From assembly GCF_900103935.1 (NCBI RefSeq), contig NZ_FNIC01000001.1, positions 164,306 through 228,305 of the forward strand: a stretch of 64,000 nt of DNA. The letters run 5' to 3'. Position 1 is the stretch's first letter, and each line of letters opens with the position of its first letter. Source of the DNA: Nocardioides szechwanensis. GTDB taxonomy: Bacteria; Actinomycetota; Actinomycetes; Propionibacteriales; Nocardioidaceae. A program made the position numbers and the translations under genes. The notes under the pieces were generated by a model. The model made no database searches. It was not told the origin of the DNA and saw only the letters and a list, made by a program, of their open reading frames with translations. Shown piece by piece: positions 43,790 to 55,000 of the stretch.

Positions 43790-44695
43790 ATGCCCGCACC
43801 CTTCCTGCTCAGTGGCCACGACTGGGTGACCGACGGTGGCCTCGAGACCGACCTGATCTTCCTCAAGGGCGTCGACCTGCCCGAGTTCGCGGCGTTCCCG
43901 CTGGTCGACGACCACGCCGGGCGCGCGCTGCTGACGTCGTACTTCCACGACTACGTGGCGATCGCGGAGGCGGCGGGCGCCGGCGTCGTGCTGGAGACGC
44001 CCACCTGGCGGGCCAACCCGGACTGGGCGGCGCTGGTCGGCTACGACGCGGTCGCGCTCGACCGGGTCAACCGGGCGTCCGTCGACCTGGTCCGCGCGGC
44101 CGTGGCCGGCGCGGAGCGGGCGATCGTCAGCGGGTGCGTGGGTCCGCGAGGTGACGGCTACGTCGCGTCGACGACCGAGGCCGACCAGGCTGCCGACTAC
44201 CACCTGGCCCAGGTCACGTCGTTCGCGGCCGCCGGGGTCGACGTGGTGCACGCGATGACGCTGTCGACCGTCGCCGAGGCGGTCGGCGTAGTCCGCGCGG
44301 CGCGCTCGGTCGGGGTGCCGGTGGCGATCTCGTTCACGGTCGAGACCGACGGCCGGCTGCCGGACGGTACGCCGCTGGGTGAGGCCGTCGGGTCGGTCGA
44401 CGCCGCCGCCGCGCCTGACTGGTACGGCGTCAACTGCGCCCACCCCACCCACGTGGCACCCGCCTTCGACGGGGGCGGCTGGCAGGAGCGGGTCGCCGCG
44501 CTGCGGCCCAACGCGTCGACGATGACCCACGCCGAGCTCGACGCGATGGAGGAGCTGGACAGCGGCGACCTCGGGCTGCTGGTCTCGTCAGCCGCGTCCG
44601 CGCGGGCTGCCCTGCCGTCGGTGTCGGTCGTCGGTGGCTGCTGCGGCACCGACAGCCGCCACGTCGCTGCCCTGTGGGGCGTGGGCGGGGCGTGA
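43790..44695 (+). CDS. homocysteine S-methyltransferase-family protein
   Basis: 301 residues. The barrel begins with [12 protein letters not shown], as in MmuM/BHMT-type enzymes. Zinc-binding cysteines are visible in [10 protein letters not shown] and [13 protein letters not shown]. Such proteins transfer a methyl group from S-methylmethionine or another donor to homocysteine; some homologues act on other thiols. Its stop is 1 bp from the convergent gabT stop, so there is no room for a terminator. An ACGGAATTTCGG sequence upstream only loosely recalls the Lrp/AsnC dyads. Confidence 0.88.
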   Translation: MPAPFLLSGHDWVTDGGLETDLIFLKGVDLPEFAAFPLVDDHAGRALLTSYFHDYVAIAEAAGAGVVLETPTWRANPDWAALVGYDAVALDRVNRASVDLVRAAVAGAERAIVSGCVGPRGDGYVASTTEADQAADYHLAQVTSFAAAGVDVVHAMTLSTVAEAVGVVRAARSVGVPVAISFTVETDGRLPDGTPLGEAVGSVDAAAAPDWYGVNCAHPTHVAPAFDGGGWQERVAALRPNASTMTHAELDAMEELDSGDLGLLVSSAASARAALPSVSVVGGCCGTDSRHVAALWGVGGA

Positions 44696-44696
44696 C

Positions 44697-46016
44697 CTAG
44701 GCGGTGGCGGCGAACGCCTCGGCCACCACGTCGAACGCCTCGGCCAGGAGCGCGTCGGAGATCGACAGCGGCGGCAGGAAGCGGAAGACGTTGCCCCAGG
44801 TGCCGCAGGTGAGGACGACGACGCCGTGGGCGTGGCAGTGCGCCGCCACGGCGGCCGCGCGGGCGGCGTCCGGGGTGGTGGTGCCGGGGGCGCACAGCTC
44901 GATCGCCATCATCGCGCCGCGGCCGCGGACGTCGCCGATCACGGCGTACGTCTCCTGGAGGTCGGCGAGCCGGCCGGCCATGGTGACGCCGATCTCGCGG
45001 GCGCGGGTGACGAGGTCGTGCTCGCGCATCTCCTCGAGCGCCCCGAGGGCGGCGGCGCACGCGACCGGGTTGCCGCCGTAGGTGCCGCCGAGGCCGCCGA
45101 CGTGGACGCTGTCCATCAGCTCGGCCCGGCCGGTGACCGCGGCGAGGGGGAGCCCGCCGGCGATGCCCTTGGCGGTGGTGACCAGGTCGGGGACGACGCG
45201 CTCGTGGTCGCTGGCGAACCAGTCGCCGGTGCGGCAGAAGCCCGACTGGATCTCGTCAGCGACGTAGACGACGCCGTTGGCCGTGCACCAGGCGGCGAGC
45301 GCGGGCAGGAAGCCCGGGGCGGGTACGACGAAGCCGCCCTCGCCCTGGATCGGCTCGATCACGACGCACGCGAGGTTGGCGGCGCCGACCTGCTTCTCGA
45401 GCACGTCGATCGCGCGCGCGGCCGCCTCCTCGCCGGACAGGCCGTCGCGGAACGGGTAGGACATCGGCGCGCGGTAGACCTCGCCCGCGAACGGCCCGAA
45501 CCCGTTCTTGTAGGGCATGTTCTTCGCCGTCATCGCCATCGTCAGGTTGGTGCGCCCGTGGTAGGCGTGGTCGAAGACCGCGACCGCGTCCCTGCCGGTG
45601 GCCACGCGGGCGATCTTGACGGCGTTCTCGACCGCCTCGGCGCCGGAGTTGAAGAGCGCCGACTTCTTGGCGTGGTCGCCCGGGGTGAGCTCGGCCAGCT
45701 CGGCACACACGTCGACGTACCCGTCGTACGGCGTGACCATGAAGCAGGTGTGGGTGAACGCCGCGACCTGCTCCTGCACCCGTCGTACGACGGCCGGCGC
45801 GGCGTTGCCCACCGTGGTGACCGCGATCCCGGAGCCGAGGTCGATCAGGTGGTTGCCGTCGACGTCGACGAGCACACCGCCACCGGCCTCGACGATGAAG
45901 ACCGGCAGCGTGGTGCCGACGCCGTCGGCGACGTGCTGCTTCTTGCGATCGAGCCGGGCCAGCGACTCCGGCCCGGGGATGGCGGTGACGAGGCGGCGTT
46001 CCTGCGCGATGCTCAT
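44697..46016 (-). CDS. gabT: 4-aminobutyrate aminotransferase
   Basis: 439 residues, class III PLP aminotransferase. PLP lysine K283 ([12 protein letters not shown]), [13 protein letters not shown] and [15 protein letters not shown] are typical of GabT. It converts GABA plus 2-oxoglutarate to succinate semialdehyde plus glutamate. GABA is the expected product of the aminobutyraldehyde dehydrogenase at 19312-20745, so the two are probably linked metabolically though 24 kb apart. Divergent from dxr with a 30-bp gap. Confidence 0.9.
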   Translation of the reverse strand: MSIAQERRLVTAIPGPESLARLDRKKQHVADGVGTTLPVFIVEAGGGVLVDVDGNHLIDLGSGIAVTTVGNAAPAVVRRVQEQVAAFTHTCFMVTPYDGYVDVCAELAELTPGDHAKKSALFNSGAEAVENAVKIARVATGRDAVAVFDHAYHGRTNLTMAMTAKNMPYKNGFGPFAGEVYRAPMSYPFRDGLSGEEAAARAIDVLEKQVGAANLACVVIEPIQGEGGFVVPAPGFLPALAAWCTANGVVYVADEIQSGFCRTGDWFASDHERVVPDLVTTAKGIAGGLPLAAVTGRAELMDSVHVGGLGGTYGGNPVACAAALGALEEMREHDLVTRAREIGVTMAGRLADLQETYAVIGDVRGRGAMMAIELCAPGTTTPDAARAAAVAAHCHAHGVVVLTCGTWGNVFRFLPPLSISDALLAEAFDVVAEAFAATA

Positions 46017-46046
46017 GGAGGGACATTAGTGCGGGAGGATGGTCTG

Positions 46047-47150
46047 GTGAGAGACGTTGTGATCCTCGGCTCGACGGGGTCGATCGGCACCCAGGCCCTC
46101 GACCTCGTGCGCGCCAACCCCGACCGGTTCCGGGTCGTGGGGCTGACCGCCGGCGGGTCCAACCCCGAGCTGTTCGAGCGGCAGGTCGCGGAGTTCGCGC
46201 CGGCGTACTCCGGCCTCTTCTCGGGACTGGGTGAGGACGCCTCCGTCGAGGCCGCCTCCCGGCCTGCTGACGTCGTACTCAACGGCATCACCGGTGCGGT
46301 CGGCCTGCGCCCGACGCTCGCGGCGCTCGACGCCGGGACGACGCTGGCGCTGGCCAACAAGGAGTCGCTGATCATGGGCGGCCCGCTCGTGCTCGAGCGC
46401 GCCAAGCCCGGCCAGATCGTGCCCGTCGATTCCGAGCACAGCGCGCTCGCACAGTGCCTGCGCGGTGGGACCGCCGACGAGGTGCGGCGCCTGGTGCTGA
46501 CCGCCAGCGGCGGACCGTTCCGCGGCCGCACCCGCGAGGAGCTGGCCGACGTCACGCCCGAGCAGGCGATGGCCCACCCCACCTGGGACATGGGCCCGGT
46601 GATCACCATCAACTCCGCGACCCTGGTCAACAAGGGGCTGGAGGTGATCGAGGCGCACCTGCTGTTCGGCATCCCGTTCGACCGGATCGAGGTCGTGGTG
46701 CACCCGACCAGCGTCGTGCACTCGATGGTGGAGTTCGTCGACGGCTCGACGCTCGTGCAGGCCAGCCCGCCGACGATGCTGATCCCGATCGCGCTCGGGC
46801 TCGCGTGGCCCGACCGGGTGCCCGATGCGGCGCCCTCGGTCGACTGGACGCGCCCCGAGACGTGGGAGTTCTTCCCGCTCGACGACCAGGCGTTCCCCGC
46901 GGTGTCGCTAGCCCGGGACGCCGGCGAGCAGGGCGGGACCGCCCCGGCGGTCTACAACGCCGCCAACGAGGTCTGCGTGGAGGCGTTCCGCGCCGGCCGG
47001 CTCGCTTTCAACGACATCGTGCCGAGCGTGGCCGCCGTCCTTGCACGCCACGACGTACTCTCGGGGGAGACGCTCACCGTCGACGACATCCTCGATGCCG
47101 ACGCCTGGGCGCGCACCGTGACCAGCAGCCTGATCGGGGAGACCGCGTGA
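46047..47150 (+). CDS. dxr: 1-deoxy-D-xylulose-5-phosphate reductoisomerase
   Basis: 367 residues from GTG 46047, with GGGAGGA eight bases upstream. NADPH-binding [17 protein letters not shown] at the N-terminus, [21 protein letters not shown] and [16 protein letters not shown] are the family motifs, including the metal-binding Asp and Glu residues. It catalyses the second step of the MEP isoprenoid pathway and is the target of fosmidomycin. It is translationally coupled to rip1 by GTGA and followed by ispG, the conserved actinobacterial order. Confidence 0.97.
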   Translation: MRDVVILGSTGSIGTQALDLVRANPDRFRVVGLTAGGSNPELFERQVAEFAPAYSGLFSGLGEDASVEAASRPADVVLNGITGAVGLRPTLAALDAGTTLALANKESLIMGGPLVLERAKPGQIVPVDSEHSALAQCLRGGTADEVRRLVLTASGGPFRGRTREELADVTPEQAMAHPTWDMGPVITINSATLVNKGLEVIEAHLLFGIPFDRIEVVVHPTSVVHSMVEFVDGSTLVQASPPTMLIPIALGLAWPDRVPDAAPSVDWTRPETWEFFPLDDQAFPAVSLARDAGEQGGTAPAVYNAANEVCVEAFRAGRLAFNDIVPSVAAVLARHDVLSGETLTVDDILDADAWARTVTSSLIGETA

Positions 47151-48508
47151 CCGCCCTCTACTACGTCCTCGGCGTCGTGCTCTTCGTGGGCGCGATCCTG
47201 GTCTCGATCGGGCTCCACGAGCTCGGCCACATGATCCCGGCGAAGAAGTTCGGCGGGAAGGTCACCCAATACTTCATCGGGTTCGGCCCCACCGTCTGGA
47301 GCAAGCAGGTCGGGGAGACGGAGTACGGCGTCAAGGCGATCCCGCTCGGCGGCTACGTCAAGATCGTCGGGATGCTGCCCCCCGGCGCCGACCAGCTGGC
47401 CGACGAGACGACCGTCGACGCCGATGGCAACACCGTCACCCGGGTCCGTAAGTCCAACACCGGAATGTTCACCCAGCTGATCTCCGACGCGCGCGCCGCG
47501 GAGTGGGAGCTGATCAAGGACGAGGACACCGAGCGGCTGTTCTACAAGCTGCCGTCGTGGAAGAAGGTCGTCGTGATGGCGGGCGGCCCGACCGTCAACA
47601 TCCTGATCGCGTTCTTCATCTTCTGGGGCGTCTTCGCGACCTACGGCCAGAAGTCCGTCGAGGCCGAGGCCGGTCCGCCGGTGCTCGACTCCGTCTCCGT
47701 GTGCGTCCTGCCCTACGCGGAGGAGGGTCGCGAGTGCACCGCCGACGACCCGCGCACGCCGGCCATCGAGGCGGGCCTCGAGCCAGGTGACGTCATCACG
47801 TCGTTCAACGGCACCCCGGTCTCCGACTGGGACCAGCTGCGTGAGCTGATCCGCGGCAACGAGGACGGCGAGGCGGTGATCGGCTACGAGCGCGACGGTG
47901 CCGCCCTGACGGGGACGACCAGCACCACCGTCGAGGCCCGGCCCACCTCCCAGACCGACGAGACGCTGACCCAGGTCGGCTTCCTCGGGGTCACCCCGAC
48001 GCAGCGCATCGTCACCGAGACCGGCGGCCCGATCTACACCGTGCGCGAGATGGGCGGGATGGCCGTCGAGACGGTCAAGGCGCTCGCCACCCTGCCGGTC
48101 AAGGTCTGGGACGTCGCGCAGGCGATCGTCGGGCTCGAGGAGCGCGCCGTCGACAGCCCCGTGAGCATCGTCGGTGGCGGCCGTCTCGCTGGCGAGACCG
48201 TCTCCCACGACACCTTCCCGGTCACCGAGAAGGCTGTCTTCCTGCTGATGCTGATCGGCGGCTTCAACTTCTTCATCGGGATGTTCAACTTCATCCCGCT
48301 GCTGCCCCTCGACGGCGGCCACATCGCCAGCGCCGTGTGGGAGGGCGTACGCCGCCGGATCGCCCGGCTGCGCCACCGCCCCGACCCGGGCTACGTCGAC
48401 GCCGCCAAGCTGCTCCCGGTCGCCTACGTCGTCGCCTCGGTGATGCTGGTCATGGGCCTGGTCCTGATCGTCGGCGACCTCGTCGTACCGCTGCACCTGG
48501 AGGGGTAG
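47147..48508 (+). CDS. rip1: site-2 RIP metalloprotease (Rip1/RseP family, M50)
   Basis: 453 residues. The membrane zinc site is H24-E-L-G-H28 in the first helix; the third ligand lies in [12 protein letters not shown] near the C-terminus. A PDZ domain sits between ([26 protein letters not shown]). It cuts anti-sigma factors and other membrane proteins within the bilayer. The GTG at 47147 overlaps the dxr stop. A longer-than-usual cytoplasmic loop (about 80-140) follows the GGYVKIVGM strand. Order dxr-rip1-ispG is as in mycobacteria. Confidence 0.95.
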   Translation: MTALYYVLGVVLFVGAILVSIGLHELGHMIPAKKFGGKVTQYFIGFGPTVWSKQVGETEYGVKAIPLGGYVKIVGMLPPGADQLADETTVDADGNTVTRVRKSNTGMFTQLISDARAAEWELIKDEDTERLFYKLPSWKKVVVMAGGPTVNILIAFFIFWGVFATYGQKSVEAEAGPPVLDSVSVCVLPYAEEGRECTADDPRTPAIEAGLEPGDVITSFNGTPVSDWDQLRELIRGNEDGEAVIGYERDGAALTGTTSTTVEARPTSQTDETLTQVGFLGVTPTQRIVTETGGPIYTVREMGGMAVETVKALATLPVKVWDVAQAIVGLEERAVDSPVSIVGGGRLAGETVSHDTFPVTEKAVFLLMLIGGFNFFIGMFNFIPLLPLDGGHIASAVWEGVRRRIARLRHRPDPGYVDAAKLLPVAYVVASVMLVMGLVLIVGDLVVPLHLEG

Positions 48509-48555
48509 CGCCGTCGGTTGCGGGTCGGCGGATCTCAGCATCTGCTGAAATCGCC

Positions 48556-48589
48556 GTCGTTCCGGGGAGTTGCAACCCCCCGGAACGAC
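48556..48589. terminator. perfect 12-bp hairpin between rip1 and ispG
   Basis: GTCGTTCCGGGG (48556-48567) pairs perfectly with CCCCGGAACGAC (48578-48589); the 10-nt loop contains the palindrome GTTGCAAC. A smaller palindrome, CAGCATCTGCTG, lies just upstream at about 48536. In a 177-bp gap within a conserved operon, this may attenuate or process the transcript, or be an inserted palindromic repeat. Confidence 0.6.
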
Positions 48590-48685
48590 AGCGAAAGGTC
48601 CAGAACCGCCCGCCGGCAGCCGCGGCGCGCGAGGTCACATCCGGCGACTGAGGTTTCGCGCACCCTGGCCAGTAGCCTGGGAGGC

Positions 48686-49837
48686 ATGACCGCCATCAGC
48701 CTCGGCATGCCGGAGGCGCCGCCTCCCGTGCTCGCTCCGCGCCGCAAGACCCGCCAGATCCAGGTGGGCAAGGTCGGGGTCGGAAGCGACCACCCGGTGT
48801 CGGTGCAGTCGATGACGACGACGCTCACCTCCGACGTCAACGCCACGCTCCAGCAGATCGCCGAGCTGACCGCGACCGGCTGCGACATCGTCCGGATCGC
48901 GTGCCCGAGCCAGGACGACGCCGACGCGCTCGCCGAGATCGCGCAGCACTCGCAGATCCCGGTCATCGCCGACATCCACTTCCAGCCGAAGTACGTCTAC
49001 GCCGCGATCGACGCCGGCTGTGCGGCGGTCCGGGTCAACCCGGGCAACATCCGCAAGTTCGACGACCAGGTCAAGCAGATCGCGCGGGCCGCCCAGGACC
49101 GCGGTACGTCGATCCGGATCGGCGTCAACGCCGGGTCGCTGGACCCACGGCTGCTGGAGAAGTACGGCAAGGCCACGCCCGAGGCGCTCGTCGAGTCGGC
49201 CAAGTGGGAGGCCGGGCTCTTCGAGGAGCACGGCTTCCGCGACTTCAAGATCTCGGTCAAGCACAACGACCCCGTGGTGATGGTCCGCGCCTACGAGCTG
49301 CTCGCGGCCGAGGGTGACTGGCCGCTCCACCTCGGCGTGACCGAGGCCGGGCCCGCGTTCCAGGGCACGATCAAGTCCGCGACCGCGTTCGGGGCGCTGC
49401 TCAGCAAGGGCATCGGCGACACCATCCGGGTCTCCCTGTCTGCGCCTCCGGTCGAGGAGGTCAAGGTCGGCATCCAGATCCTCCAGTCGCTCAACCTGCG
49501 CCCGCGCAAGCTCGAGATCGTCAGCTGCCCGAGCTGCGGCCGCGCCCAGGTCGACGTCTACACGCTGGCCGAGCAGGTCACCGCCGGGCTCGAGGGCCTC
49601 GAGGTCCCGCTCCGCGTGGCCGTCATGGGCTGCGTCGTCAACGGTCCCGGCGAGGCGCGCGAGGCCGACCTCGGCGTCGCGTCCGGCAACGGCAAGGGCC
49701 AGATCTTCGTCAAGGGCGAGGTGATCAAGACCGTCCCCGAGTCGCAGATCGTCGAGACCCTGATCGAGGAGGCCATGCGCATCGCCGAGGGCATGGAGGC
49801 TGTCGACGGCGCCGAAGCGCAGGTCACGGTCAGCTAG
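48686..49837 (+). CDS. ispG: 4-hydroxy-3-methylbut-2-enyl-diphosphate synthase (flavodoxin)
   Basis: 383 residues from ATG 48686 (GGGAGG upstream). TIM-barrel motifs [14 protein letters not shown] and ADIHFQPKY lead to the 4Fe-4S domain with C281, C284 and C316 plus E323 ([17 protein letters not shown]), the expected cluster ligands. It performs the penultimate MEP-pathway step. In mycobacteria the next gene is a GNAT gene. Here a three-gene module lies between them, its first gene starting 19 bp after the ispG stop. Confidence 0.97.
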   Translation: MTAISLGMPEAPPPVLAPRRKTRQIQVGKVGVGSDHPVSVQSMTTTLTSDVNATLQQIAELTATGCDIVRIACPSQDDADALAEIAQHSQIPVIADIHFQPKYVYAAIDAGCAAVRVNPGNIRKFDDQVKQIARAAQDRGTSIRIGVNAGSLDPRLLEKYGKATPEALVESAKWEAGLFEEHGFRDFKISVKHNDPVVMVRAYELLAAEGDWPLHLGVTEAGPAFQGTIKSATAFGALLSKGIGDTIRVSLSAPPVEEVKVGIQILQSLNLRPRKLEIVSCPSCGRAQVDVYTLAEQVTAGLEGLEVPLRVAVMGCVVNGPGEAREADLGVASGNGKGQIFVKGEVIKTVPESQIVETLIEEAMRIAEGMEAVDGAEAQVTVS

Positions 49838-49856
49838 AGCCGCTAGCCTCCGCAGC

Positions 49857-50342
49857 ATGGAGCTGCGCGTCGGCGTGTCCGGCCACCGCCACCTCGCCGA
49901 TCCCGGCGCCGTGGCCACGGCGGTCGACGCCCTGCTCGACGAGCTCATCGAGGCCGACACCACGCTGGTCGCGGTCTCCAGCCTGGCCGAGGGTGCGGAT
50001 CGGGTCGTCGCCGAGCGCGTGCTCGCCCGCGGCGGGTCGCTCGACGTCCACCTGCCGCTGCCGCCCGACGACTACGCCGAGGACTTCCCGGCGACCACAG
50101 CCGAGTTCGACGCGTTGCTCGCCGCGGCCCGCAGCGTGACCGTCGTACGACAGGACGGCGGCAGCCGCGAGGCCGCCTACGAACGGGCCGGCCTCGCCGT
50201 GCTCGACGGGTGCGACGTACTGCTGGCGCTGTGGGACGGCGGGCCCGCACGCGGGCGAGGGGGTACGGCGGAGCTGGTGGCCGAGGCGCGGCGACAGGGC
50301 CGGCCGGTCCGCGTGATCACGGTCGAGCGAGCCGCCCCATGA
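49857..50342 (+). CDS. SLOG-fold nucleotide-binding protein (putative sensor)
   Basis: 161 residues, one Rossmann-like domain. GVSGHRHL at the N-terminus, VSSLAEGADRVVAERVL in the middle, and CDVLLALWDGGPARGRGGTAELV toward the end match the SLOG superfamily (related to LOG and DprA), in which the GxxGxR and GGT-type motifs form a nucleotide pocket. SLOG proteins are predicted sensors or producers of nucleotide signals in bacterial conflict systems. The TGA overlaps the ATG of the channel-like gene (ATGA), so both are made together. It lies 19 bp after ispG and may use that promoter. Confidence 0.75.
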   Translation: MELRVGVSGHRHLADPGAVATAVDALLDELIEADTTLVAVSSLAEGADRVVAERVLARGGSLDVHLPLPPDDYAEDFPATTAEFDALLAAARSVTVVRQDGGSREAAYERAGLAVLDGCDVLLALWDGGPARGRGGTAELVAEARRQGRPVRVITVERAAP

Positions 50343-52048
50343 GGCTGCTGCGCAGCTCGCGCGGGCGCTGGTACGCCCTCGCCGCCCTCTGGGTCGTCGT
50401 GCTGGTGCTCGGCATCGGCGGCTTCCTCCAGCAGGCCGACGACGCGGGGGAGCCGAGGCCGTTCCTCGACACGCTGTACCTGACGCTCCAGCTCGCGACG
50501 CTCGACTACTCCGGCAGCTCCGGGCCCATGAACTGGCGTCTCGAGGTGGCCCGCTTCACCGTCCCGATCATGGCCGCCAGCACGGTGCTCCAGACCGCGT
50601 CGGTGGTCTTCGCCGCCGAGGTCAACCGCTGGCGGATCTCCCGCTCCCACGGCCACACCGTCGTCGCGGGTCTCGGCGAGGTCGGTCGGCGCCTGGCCCG
50701 CAGCCTGGCCGACGCGGGGGAGCGGGTCGTCGGCATCGACCCCGACCCGGCCCACGTCGACGCGGTCCGAGGCTCCGACGACCGGATCGCCGTGATCGTC
50801 GGCGACCCGACCGACCCCGCCACCCTGGCCAGGTTGCGCGTCGAGCGCGCCCGCCGGCTCGTCGTCGCGACCGGTGAGGACGCCACCAACGTCGCCGTCG
50901 CGACCGCCGCGGCCCAGGTGGCCGACGGCAACCGGGGCCGCCGTACGGCGTTGCGGTGTGCCGTCCAGCTCAGCGACGCCGAGCTCGCGACCGTCCTGCG
51001 CACCGCCGACCTGGACGCCCACGGCGCGGTCCGGATCGGCTACTTCAGCCTGCACGAGCGCGCCGCGCGGGCACTGCTGTCGGAGAACCCGCCCTTCGAG
51101 GGCGACAGCCACCGACCGATGGTCATCGGGCTGGGCCGCTTCGGGCGCAGCCTGGTGCTCGCGCTCGGGCAGCAGTGGGCGCACCAGCACTCGCACTCCA
51201 AGCTGCCGCTGACCCTGGTCGACGCCCACGCAGGCGGCCGCTGGGCGGAGCTGTCGCTGCGCCACCCCGGCCTGGCCCAGGTGGCGAGCCCGACCCTGAT
51301 CGAGGTCGACCTGGGCAGCCCCAGCGGTGCGGGCATGGAGCAGCTCGCCCGGGCGCTCGAGGAGCAGGCGCCGACCTGGGTCGCGATCGTGGTCGACGAC
51401 GAGCCCCTGGCGCTGGCCAACGCGGTCTTCCTCCAGCAGCGGCTGCCCCGGGGTGCCGTCCCGATCGTGGTCCGGATGGGCTCCGCCGCCGGCCTCGGCA
51501 CGCTCGTCGACCCGGTCTCCGGCTCGGAGCGCTCCTTCCCCGGCGTACGCGTCTTCCCGCTGCTCGACCGCACCTGCACAGTCGCCTCGATCGAGGGCGG
51601 CGTCCGCGAGCAGCTGGCCGAGGCGGTGCACGAGGACTACCTCGCGAGCCTCGACCCGGCGAGCACGGCGAGCGAGCTGCGCCGCCCCTGGGCTGCGCTC
51701 GACGACGACGAGCGCGACCTCAGCCGGCGCCGCGTCGACGGGATCATCGACGACCTCGCCGCCGTCGGCTGCGAGCTGGTGCCGCTGCGGCGCTGGGGCG
51801 CGCCCGAGCTCGCGTTCACCGACGAGGAGACCGAGCGGCTGGCGTCGCGCGAGCACCAGCGCTGGTACGACGACCGCACGGCCGCCGGCTGGACCCACGG
51901 CGACGTCCGCGACAACGACACGTTGCGCAACCCGCTGCTGGTGCCGTGGGAACGGCTCGGCGACGACGCGCGGCGCGACAACCTGGAGGCCGTCCGGGCG
52001 CTCCAGCCGATGCTCGCGCGCGCCGGCTTCGAGGCCGTCAGGAGCTGA
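50339..52048 (+). CDS. two-TM channel-like protein with TrkA-N (RCK) and C-terminal RyR domains
   Basis: 569 residues. TM1 (12-30), a re-entrant pore-like segment TLYLTLQLATLDYSG (45-59) and TM2 (73-93) have the layout of a bacterial K+ channel subunit, but the filter reads TLDYSG rather than TVGYGD. A Rossmann RCK domain follows (VVAGLGEVGRRLARSL, 108-123; acidic D134), then a second Rossmann-like half (PMVIGLGRFGRSL). The last 68 residues (502-569) carry RyR features: HQRW, AGWTHGDVRD, NPLLVPWERL. Known family links: RCK binds NAD(H) or nucleotides; RyR is predicted to bind nucleotide derivatives. Its end overlaps the convergent STAND gene by 11 bp. Confidence 0.82.
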   Translation: MRLLRSSRGRWYALAALWVVVLVLGIGGFLQQADDAGEPRPFLDTLYLTLQLATLDYSGSSGPMNWRLEVARFTVPIMAASTVLQTASVVFAAEVNRWRISRSHGHTVVAGLGEVGRRLARSLADAGERVVGIDPDPAHVDAVRGSDDRIAVIVGDPTDPATLARLRVERARRLVVATGEDATNVAVATAAAQVADGNRGRRTALRCAVQLSDAELATVLRTADLDAHGAVRIGYFSLHERAARALLSENPPFEGDSHRPMVIGLGRFGRSLVLALGQQWAHQHSHSKLPLTLVDAHAGGRWAELSLRHPGLAQVASPTLIEVDLGSPSGAGMEQLARALEEQAPTWVAIVVDDEPLALANAVFLQQRLPRGAVPIVVRMGSAAGLGTLVDPVSGSERSFPGVRVFPLLDRTCTVASIEGGVREQLAEAVHEDYLASLDPASTASELRRPWAALDDDERDLSRRRVDGIIDDLAAVGCELVPLRRWGAPELAFTDEETERLASREHQRWYDDRTAAGWTHGDVRDNDTLRNPLLVPWERLGDDARRDNLEAVRALQPMLARAGFEAVRS

Positions 52049-55000
52049 GCCGGGCGATCATCTGGTCGAGCTGCTGCACGACCGGCGCCAGGCCCCACTG
52101 GGTCGCCATCGCGCGCGCCTCCTGGAGGGCCGTCAGCGCCTCCGTGGTCCGGCCCAGGTTGCCGAGCACCTCGCCGCGGTTGGCGGTCGCGAACAGCACG
52201 CCCTGCGCGTTGCCGGTCGCCCGCGACAGCGCGAGCTGCTCGTCGAGGCACGCCAGCGCCCCGGCGAGGTCGCCCTGCTGCTGGAGCACGATCGCGCGGT
52301 TGCCGACACAGGCCGCGAGCCCGACCTGATCGCCGGTGCGCCGGCAGATCTCCTCCTGCCGGTCGAGCAGGGGTACGGCGGTCGCGAGCTCGCCGCGGCC
52401 CATCAGGAGCAGTGCCCGCTCACCGAGCGCCCGCTGGAGACCCGCCTCGTCGCCGGTGCGGGTGCACGCCTCGGCCAGTGACTCCCACACCGGCTCGGCC
52501 TCGGCCTGCCGGCCCGACTGGTAGAGCAGCTCGACCGCCTTCGTCAGCACCTGCACCCGCTGGGCGTCGGCGCCGGACGTCGCACACTGGGTGCCGCAGT
52601 CGAGCAGGTCGGCGATGGCCGCCGGCACGTTGCCCAGCATCTGGTGCACCTGCCAGCGGTTGTTGAGCAGCGGTACCAGCGTCGCGGCCAGCCCGAGCGA
52701 GCGCAGGACCGGCTCGGCCTGCGCGTAGTGGGCCAGGCTCGCCGGGAGGTCGTTGCTCACGATGTCGACAGCGGCCAGGTTGACGTGGGCGACGGCGACC
52801 GCGGCCCGGTCGGCGAGCTGGGTGGCGAGCGTCAGCTCCTCGGTGTGCGAGGACCGCGAGCCGGGGAGGTCGCCCAGCTCGCGCTGGGCCATCCCGAGGG
52901 AGCCCAGGGCGAGCACCGCCGGCTGCGTCGCGTCGGCGCCGCGGGCGATGAGCAGGGCCTCGGTCGCGACCCGGCGCGCGTCCTCCCAGCGGCCCTCGTC
53001 GATGGCCTGGCGGGCCTGGACGTCGAGCACCCGCGCCAGCAACGGCTCGTCCGAGAGTTGACGGGCCAGCAACTCCGCCTCGGCCGCGCGCTGTGCCCCC
53101 TCCGGGAACCGTCCCAGCTGGCGCAGCGTGGTCGACTCGGTCACCAGCGCCTCCACCTGCGAGGTGCGGTCGCCGCGCTCGGTGGCGTCGGCACGCCAGG
53201 CCTCGATCCCCGCCAGTGCGGTCAGCGGGTCACCGAGGTCGCTCGCCACGGCGGCCTTGCCGGCCAGGGCCAGGCCGACCCCGCGGCGGTCGCCGACCGA
53301 GCGGGAGAGCGACTCCTGCTCCTCCATCAACGCCAGCGCGGCGTCGTACTCACCACCCGCGCGGAGCGCGCCCGCCAGGTTGCCGAGCGCGGCCTGGACC
53401 GCGGCCGGGTCATCGAGCACCCGCGCCAGGTCGAGCGACTCGCGCAGCGCGGTGACGGCGCCGTCGAGGTCGCCCTGGGTGCGCAGGCACAGGCCGAGGT
53501 TGCCGAGCGCGGCCTGGAGCACGCGCTCGTCCTCCGCGGGCCGGGCCAGGGCGACGGCCTCGCGGTCGGTGGCGACCGCCTCGTCCAGCTCGCCCTGGGC
53601 CTGGAGGGCCGCACCGAGGTTGAGCAGCGAGGCACGGAGCCGGGCGTGCACGCGGCCGCCGGGCTCGGTGTCGGCGGCCTGGGTGCGGTAGGCCGAGACG
53701 AGGTAGCGGTGGAGCGTGAGGGCCTCGGCGGGGTGGCCGGCGTCGGTGACCAGCCGGGCCACCGCCCAGGCCTGCTCGTCGTGCTCGGCGGGCCGCTCGA
53801 TGACCGCGCGGTAGGCGTCGACCGTGGAGCGCCCCGACTCCTCGGCGCGCGCCCAGAGCCGCCGCAGGTCCTCGGGGGCGAGCGGGTAGGCGAGGTCCAG
53901 GAAGTCGAGCCGCGACAGGGTGGCGACCAGCCCGTCGAGGTCGCCGGCAGCGAGCTGCTGCCACGGCAGCTCCTCCGCGACGCGCGGACTGAGCGGCCGC
54001 GCGGCGAAGTACGACGCCAGGTCGGCGTGCGCGCGCCGCTGCTCCTCGGGCCCAGCCAGGTAGCGGTCGGCGACGGCCCGGCGGTGCGCCTCGGTCGCGA
54101 ACCCGATCCGCCCCGAGCGGGTGATCAGTCCGGCCTCGGCGGCGATCACCAGCGGCGACCACACGGCGGACGGCAGGGGCTCTGGCCCCTCATCGGTGGC
54201 GCCGAGGAGGTCGAGCAGCTCGGGCTCGGTCAGCCCACGCCGCGCGGACCACACGGCACGGAAGGCGTCGCCGACGAGCCCCGGACGGTCCTGCTCGAAG
54301 TCGTGCTCGTAGCGGGCCAGCACCAGCTCGAGCAGGTCGTCGACGGTCTCCGCCGCGAGGTAGCCGGCGATCACCTCGCCGAGCGTGAAGTGGTCGCCGT
54401 GCTGGCGCAGCTCGTCGAGCACGGTGCGCAGGTAGAGCACGTTGCCCGTGTGTGGCGAGCGGGTGAGCGTCTCGACGTGGACCGGGCCGAGCCCCTTGGA
54501 CCGCCGCGCCAGGAACGTCCCGACGTACGCCGCGCGCTCGGCCTCGGTGAGCGGCGGCAAGTCGAGCACCGGCCAGCCGCGGCGCAGCGCCTCGTCGACG
54601 GGCCGGTGGCCGGCGGTCGTCACGACCACCCGGAGGTTCGTCGGCAGCTCCGGCGGCAGCCACGTGAGGTCGGGGGCGCCGTCGGTGTCGGTGAGCAGGT
54701 CGGCGCCGTCGACCACGAGCAGGGTGCGCTGCTCGGCACCACCGAGCGCGGCGAACAGGGCGGCCCGGCAGCCGGCGGCGTCGTCCGGCAGCGCCGGCGC
54801 GTCGGGCGCCAGGGCGGCGACCACCCGGGCGGCCAGCGCGCGCCAGTCGGCGGCGTCCGAGGTGGCACTCACGTGGTGGCGCACCGTGAGGTCGTCGGGG
54901 TGGGCGGCGGCCCAGGCGTCGAGCCAGGTCGCGACCTGCGGGGTCAGGTCCGAGCCCTCGTCGGCGCGCACGACCAGCGGGGGAGCGATGCCCTCCGCGT

